Source of the DNA: Candidatus Zhuqueibacterota bacterium
Lineage (GTDB): Bacteria; Zhuqueibacterota; Zhuqueibacteria; Oceanimicrobiales; Oceanimicrobiaceae
Reading direction: 5' to 3'
DNA: 64,000 bases
Assembly (NCBI GenBank): GCA_029261995.1
Contig: JAJDAF010000036.1
Location: 124,001 to 188,000 of the forward strand
The position numbers and the translations under genes are program-made. Positions 59,840 to 64,000 of the stretch are shown piece after piece. The notes below the pieces were generated by a model. That model did no database searches and was not told the DNA's origin. It worked only from the letters and a program-made list of their open reading frames with translations. Every line of letters begins with the position of its first letter. The stretch's first letter is position 1.

Positions 59840-61447
59840 TCAACTTTCTCGGCTCTTTAGAAAAGCATCGACTACCTGATCGACTTCGGAGGCAGCCATG
59901 CCGGATGAGCCAAATTTCTGATTCACTGGCGCAGTTTGTGCCGGCTCGGCCGCCGGTGCAGCCGGCGCAGACGCGTTCTGCGAATTGCCGCGCCGCGAGA
60001 CATCCGGGGACAGCGCCTTCATGTATGGCGCCTGCCGGTTCTGCCAATCATGATTGACGCTTGCCTGCCAGGTCGCGCCGGTTGGCGGCGCCTGATACGG
60101 ATGGGTCTCGTAGGCCAAGCGCTTGATGTTGAACAAATGATGCGCCGTGATGTTGTCGGAGGTGATGTTGCGGCCATAGCTGCCACACCCCAAAGTCAGA
60201 GATGGCATCAGGCCATTTGTGTAGCCGACCGCGCCCACGGAGGACGGCGAATTCGCGATCACTCTCGATGCCGGCAAATGCAGGCCAAACTGGCGAAGCA
60301 CCTCGTCGTCTTTCGCGTGCACGGAAGCGGTGTGCCCGACGCCGCCAAAATTGAGAATCTCGGTGCTGCGGCGTAAACCTTCCTGCCAGCCGTTGACAAT
60401 GTAGATCGCCAGCACCGGCGAAAGCTTCTCAATTGAGAGAGGATAGTCTTTGCCGACGCCATCAAGTTCGGCCATCAGCAAACGGGTGCCTTCCGGAATG
60501 GTGAATCCCGCTGCCTGGGCCAAAACAGCCGGCGCCTGACCGACCATCTTGGCGTTGATCAGGAAATCCGGGGTAACCAGAACCTTGCACAAGCGGTCGC
60601 TTTCCTCCGGGGACATCAAGTAGCCGCCTTCACGCACGAGGGCTTCCTTGACTTTGCTCTTCAAAGGCGCATCGACGATAATCGCTTGCTCCGAGGAGCA
60701 AAGCGTGCCGTAATCAAAAGTCTTACCGGAGACCACGTCCGCGACAGCCTTTTTGTAGTCTGCGGAACGGTCAACATAAGCCGGAACATTTCCGGGGCCG
60801 ACGCCATAGGCAGGCTTGCCGGCACTGTAGGCGGCCCGCACCAGCCCGGTGCCGCCGGTAGCGAGAATCACGTCCGTATCCCGGCTTTTCATCAATTCAG
60901 AGGTGGCCTGCAAAGATGGCTTCGTGATTACCCCGATGATGCCCTGCGGCGCGCCAGCCTGAAATGCCGCTTCAGACATGATGTTTGCGGCTTCGCGAAT
61001 GCAATTCGTCGCCCTCGGGTGTGGGGAAATCACGATGCCGTTGCCGGCCTTGAGAGAAATCAGGCTCTTGAACATGACCGTCGAAGTCGGATTGGTGGTA
61101 GGAATGACAGCGGCCACGACTCCGAACGGCTCCGCCACTTCCACGACCTTGCGTTTGTGGTCTTCCCTTACAATTCCAACCGTGCGCAGGTCGCGAATGG
61201 ATTCGAAAATATTGCGCGTGGCAAACTCATTCTTCCTGATCTTGTCAGGCACGTTGCCGTAACCTGTTTCGCTCACGGCTTTTTGCGCAAGTTGAGTGGC
61301 AGCCTTAAAACCTGCCTCGGCCATTGCTGCCACGACGCCATCCACCTCTTCCTGCGTGAATTCGCGGAACTTCTGCTGCGCGTCTTTGCATCGCGTGCAA
61401 AGATCGCGAACTTCCTGAATCGCTTGCAGATCTTTGTCCAAAGTCAC
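59840..61447 (-). CDS. pduP: CoA-acylating aldehyde dehydrogenase with microcompartment-targeting tail (PduP/EutE-like)
   Basis: 535 residues from GTG 61447 (AGGGA upstream); the open frame to 61543 is not used. It oxidises an aldehyde to acyl-CoA with NAD+. The catalytic Cys is in YGTLCSSEQA (about residue 250); the NAD region includes VVAAVIPTTNPTSTVMFKSL. After the enzyme domain an Ala/Pro-rich linker (SAPAAPAAEPAQTAP) ends in an amphipathic helix (SGMAASEVDQVVDAFLKSRE), the layout of an encapsulation peptide. Acyl-CoA would pass to PduL, encoded downstream. No shell-protein gene is in the window. Confidence 0.93.
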   Translation of the reverse strand: MTLDKDLQAIQEVRDLCTRCKDAQQKFREFTQEEVDGVVAAMAEAGFKAATQLAQKAVSETGYGNVPDKIRKNEFATRNIFESIRDLRTVGIVREDHKRKVVEVAEPFGVVAAVIPTTNPTSTVMFKSLISLKAGNGIVISPHPRATNCIREAANIMSEAAFQAGAPQGIIGVITKPSLQATSELMKSRDTDVILATGGTGLVRAAYSAGKPAYGVGPGNVPAYVDRSADYKKAVADVVSGKTFDYGTLCSSEQAIIVDAPLKSKVKEALVREGGYLMSPEESDRLCKVLVTPDFLINAKMVGQAPAVLAQAAGFTIPEGTRLLMAELDGVGKDYPLSIEKLSPVLAIYIVNGWQEGLRRSTEILNFGGVGHTASVHAKDDEVLRQFGLHLPASRVIANSPSSVGAVGYTNGLMPSLTLGCGSYGRNITSDNITAHHLFNIKRLAYETHPYQAPPTGATWQASVNHDWQNRQAPYMKALSPDVSRRGNSQNASAPAAPAAEPAQTAPVNQKFGSSGMAASEVDQVVDAFLKSRES

Positions 61448-61657
61448 AATAGTTTTCCCTGTAGTGGTGAGTCGCAAAGCAATAAAATTATAACAATGAC
61501 ATCTAAGAGTCAAGCAAAATTGGTTCGGATTCCTGGTTGACAATATTGAGGCCAGGGCGTAAATTGCGGCAATCCAAAATGATGGCTGTCAAAGTAGCCG
61601 TTAACGTACATTGTTATGCCCAAAGACTGGATTGGGCATCCAGAAACAAGAATCCAT

Positions 61658-61688
61658 GGATTCCCGCTTGAAGCGTGCGGGAATGACA
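61658..61688 (+). repeat. Copy of the MITE hairpin arm
   Basis: GGATTCCCGCTTGAAGCGTG and the following CGGGAATGACA match the reverse complement of the left inner arm of the element at 26326-26457 with one mismatch over 31 bases. It lies just upstream of the likely start of the histidine kinase gene. Confidence 0.65.
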
Positions 61689-61696
61689 GTGGCGCT

Positions 61697-63316
61697 ATGC
61701 CGCAGCCCCAAAACAGCGTGACCCACGACGAGGCAGCAGAGTCAATGCCTTCTCAAGCCCCATCTGGCCGACGAAGTACCGCAGCTCGCCTGGCTGAATC
61801 TGAAAGCCGCTGGCGTGCAGTCGTAGAGAAATCTTTCGACCTGATTTGCGAGTTGGACGATGTCGGGAAGATTGGATACGCTGGCCCGGGTTTCGAACGA
61901 ATCCTGGGGTACTCGCAGGCGGAGTTGCACGGAAAAGAATTCGAATCCCTGCTCCATCCGGATGACAAAGAAACCACCAGGCGCTGGCTGCAGGCCGGCT
62001 TTCAGCAGGACGCACAAGATGGTCTCTCGGCCAGACTGCGCCACCGGGATGGCCCTTGGATATCCATGGAAGGCGCGGCGCAAGTATTTGAAGATGCTTC
62101 CGGCGCGGCCCGGATGGTGATTGTGGCGAGAGACTTGTCACAAAAACTGCTGGTGGAAGAAGAACTGCTGCACGTACGCAAACTCGAATCTCTGGAAGTT
62201 TTGGCGGGTGGCATTGCGCATGATTTCAACAACATTCTAACCGCCATTCTCCTCAACATCTCGACCGCCGCGATGGACGTAGATCCTGAAGATGAAGAAT
62301 ATCTGCTTTTGGACCAGGCACGCAAGTCCTGCCAGCAGGCAAGCGACCTGGCCCAGCAACTGCTGACATTTTCCAAACGCGGCACCCCGGTCAAGAAAAC
62401 CATTTCCATCGCCCAGCTCATTCGTGACACCATCGGTTTTGCGTTGCGAGGCTCCGCCCTGAATTGCGAATATGACCTGCCGGTCGACCTCTGGCCTGTG
62501 AATATCGATGAGGTGCAAATTGGCCAGGTGCTCAACAATATTGTGACCAACGCCCTGCAAGCGATGCCTGATGACGGCAACCTGCAGGTAGCGTGCAGCA
62601 ATGTCAGCCAGGAAAGTGACATGCGGCTACCGAAAGAAAATTCCCATTACGTCAGAATCGCGGTTTTCGACCACGGCCCGGGCATCCCGGAAGAGCATTT
62701 GCCGCGAATCTTCGAACCCTATTTTTCCACCAGGCCTGAGGCTAGCGGGCTGGGTCTCTCCACAGCTTACGCCATTGTCAGAAATCATGCCGGCGTGTTG
62801 CAGGTGGAGTCGCAGGTCGGCAAAGGCACCGAGGTATTCTGCTACCTGCCGGCGGTTAAGGACGCCAAAGTCGTTGCAGCGGCGCCGCAAGAGCCCGAAC
62901 CACTGCAGCAAAGCATGACTCGCGTGCTGGTGATGGATGACGATGCTTTCATCAGAAACATCCTGGTGCGAACGTTGACTCGGATGGGCTACCAAGCCGA
63001 TGCCAGCAAAGATGGCGACGAAGCAGTCGCGCTCTACCGGAAAGCCATAAGAGATGGGAAAAGATACGCAGCAGTCATTCTGGATCTGACCGTTCCAGGT
63101 GGTAAGGGCGGCCGGGAAACGGCTCGGGAGTTGCGCGCTCTTGATGGCGGCGCCAAAGTCATCATCACTAGCGGCTACCTTGACGATCCTGTCCTGCACA
63201 ACCACCAATTACATGGGTTCGCCGGCGCCCTGCGGAAGCCGTTTGAAATTCGGGAGGTACGCGAACTACTTTGTAAAACCATCGGCAGTGCCTCGGGCGG
63301 CTCCGACTCAGAATAG
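61697..63316 (+). CDS. PAS-containing hybrid histidine kinase with receiver domain
   Basis: 539 residues: PAS sensor (about 50-150; GKIGYAGPGFERILGYSQAE), HisKA with the phospho-accepting His in GGIAHDFNNILTAIL, HATPase (NNIVTNALQAMP, then FDHGPGIPEEH and GLGLSTAYAIV), and a receiver (VLVMDDD, VILDLTVPGG, TSG and LRKPF). The architecture is that of soluble NtrB-like kinases fused to a receiver. The frame extends to an ATG at 61616, but that extra part would translate the repeat at 61658-61688, so I prefer the ATG at 61697. Its end overlaps the convergent NHL gene by 9 bp. Output partner unknown. Confidence 0.88.
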   Translation: MPQPQNSVTHDEAAESMPSQAPSGRRSTAARLAESESRWRAVVEKSFDLICELDDVGKIGYAGPGFERILGYSQAELHGKEFESLLHPDDKETTRRWLQAGFQQDAQDGLSARLRHRDGPWISMEGAAQVFEDASGAARMVIVARDLSQKLLVEEELLHVRKLESLEVLAGGIAHDFNNILTAILLNISTAAMDVDPEDEEYLLLDQARKSCQQASDLAQQLLTFSKRGTPVKKTISIAQLIRDTIGFALRGSALNCEYDLPVDLWPVNIDEVQIGQVLNNIVTNALQAMPDDGNLQVACSNVSQESDMRLPKENSHYVRIAVFDHGPGIPEEHLPRIFEPYFSTRPEASGLGLSTAYAIVRNHAGVLQVESQVGKGTEVFCYLPAVKDAKVVAAAPQEPEPLQQSMTRVLVMDDDAFIRNILVRTLTRMGYQADASKDGDEAVALYRKAIRDGKRYAAVILDLTVPGGKGGRETARELRALDGGAKVIITSGYLDDPVLHNHQLHGFAGALRKPFEIREVRELLCKTIGSASGGSDSE

Positions 63317-64000
63317 CTTCGCGACGATTTCCTCAAGCTTGAACACTTGAATTCTGAAATTGCCCTGGTCGGCGATGGCGAGCAAAGCGCCATCATGGCT
63401 GGCGGCCATGCCGTCCGCGGAAAGGAACTGCCCTGGCGCTGACCCCGCGTTGCCGAACCAGCCAACCAACGGCGCAGCATCTTTGCCAAGGTCAAAAATC
63501 AGCACGCGGCCACCGGCCTCGTCCATAGCGAAAAGCAGATCCCCGCGCAACGCCAGCCCCTCCACATCACCGCTGAACATTTCCGGCGTACCAACAGACG
63601 TGCCTGTGAACTTTCCAGTCTCCAGATCAAAAACTCGGATAACGTGATGGCTCTCGTCCGCGACCAGCAGTTTGCCGCGATAAATGGCCATCGATTCCGG
63701 GTCCTGCAGGATGTAGTCGTCGTTGCGATTGAGTTGAAACTCGTAGCCCGAATCTGCCCGACCGTCCGCCAGAAATCGATAGACCCGCCGGGTTCCCGTG
63801 TCCGTGAGGTAGAGTCGGTTTGCGAAATCGATGGTGAGCCCCTGGATGCTGGTGTAGGTTGTGCCGCTTTCGGGCTCCGGCGCCACCAGTACGGTGTCGA
63901 GCGCAATCGTTCTCTCCGGCAGACATCGCCCGCTGCTATCGAAAACCTGAATCCTGCGATTTCCCTGGTCCACCACGAAAATCTCGTCCAGCGTGTTGCA
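63308..64000 (-). CDS. NHL/six-bladed beta-propeller protein (5' end outside window)
   Basis: The frame runs open off the right edge. The visible 230 residues are NHL-type propeller repeats: VVDQGNRRIQVFDSSGR, LYLTDTGTRRVYRFL, LLVADESHHVIRVFDLETG, and LLAIADQGNFRIQVFKLEE. Such propellers bind ligands or proteins and are often exported, but the N-terminus is missing. It converges with the histidine kinase gene and overlaps its end by 9 bp. Confidence 0.8.
   Translation of the reverse strand, partial: CNTLDEIFVVDQGNRRIQVFDSSGRCLPERTIALDTVLVAPEPESGTTYTSIQGLTIDFANRLYLTDTGTRRVYRFLADGRADSGYEFQLNRNDDYILQDPESMAIYRGKLLVADESHHVIRVFDLETGKFTGTSVGTPEMFSGDVEGLALRGDLLFAMDEAGGRVLIFDLGKDAAPLVGWFGNAGSAPGQFLSADGMAASHDGALLAIADQGNFRIQVFKLEEIVAKLF

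Noticed and set aside
1-64000. tRNA, rRNA or riboswitch
   Set aside because: No cloverleaf-like arrangement, rRNA segment or known riboswitch core was recognised by reading; a covariance-model scan would be decisive.

Overview
The window looks like a chromosomal segment from an uncultured bacterium of the FCB side of the tree (Calditrichota/KSB1-like is my best guess). The reasons are inference from gene content: two secreted proteins end in YPNPFNP-type sorting domains, there is a DUF6702 protein, and there are several exported peptidases and beta-propeller proteins. No rRNA or tRNA gene, CRISPR array, replication origin or integrase was seen.

Left part (1-30.9 kb), mostly plus strand, housekeeping and secretion. 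It opens with an exported trypsin-fold protease and a small lipoprotein that repeats that protease's N-terminal module. A membrane-anchored spermidine-synthase-like protein and an active/inactive pair of M16 peptidases follow. Next come PdxH, a DUF3047 protein and a broken SpoU-family rRNA methyltransferase. A clear operon encodes a nickel permease with LarE, LarB and LarC, which make the nickel-pincer nucleotide cofactor, but no LarA lies in view. Then come DUF192, an S9 peptidase, a MauE-thioredoxin fusion, small proteins, an M1 peptidase, a CcmF-type haem lyase, an orphan ABC ATPase, a thiopurine methyltransferase, a CAP protein, two unknown proteins and a 1140-residue TolB propeller/amidohydrolase fusion. 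Several intergenic repeats sit here, including a 132-bp MITE with inverted ends and a 6-bp target duplication.

Middle part (30.9-48.4 kb), mostly minus strand, surface and accessory genes. A 1910-residue exported protein with cohesin-like, dockerin-like and sorting domains is followed by a PQQ-type sugar dehydrogenase with the same kind of sorting domain. Then come a two-gene module (ParB-like protein with a HEPN-like tail, overlapping a D12 adenine methyltransferase), DacB, a NUDT22-like Nudix protein, a type II restriction-modification pair, and a toxin-antitoxin locus whose RelE toxin is decayed while its antitoxin is intact.

Right part (48.6-64 kb). About 10 kb of uniformly minus-strand genes form a stress and ion-homeostasis island: CPA2 antiporter, CNNM protein, zincin, three universal stress proteins, Ca2+/Na+ antiporter, baeRF ribosome-rescue-type protein, anti-sigma-like protein, GreA-like protein, two DUF2294 proteins and small membrane proteins. 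It is followed by PduL and a CoA-acylating aldehyde dehydrogenase with a microcompartment-targeting tail, a hybrid histidine kinase and a truncated NHL-propeller gene.

The most striking structural signal is that the 3' end of pduL occurs three times in the same orientation: in pduL itself (58,872) and as detached fragments at 48,323 and 47,616. The copies bracket exactly the stress island and the toxin-antitoxin locus. This is what integration at the 3' end of pduL, or recombination through a mobile tail module, would leave.
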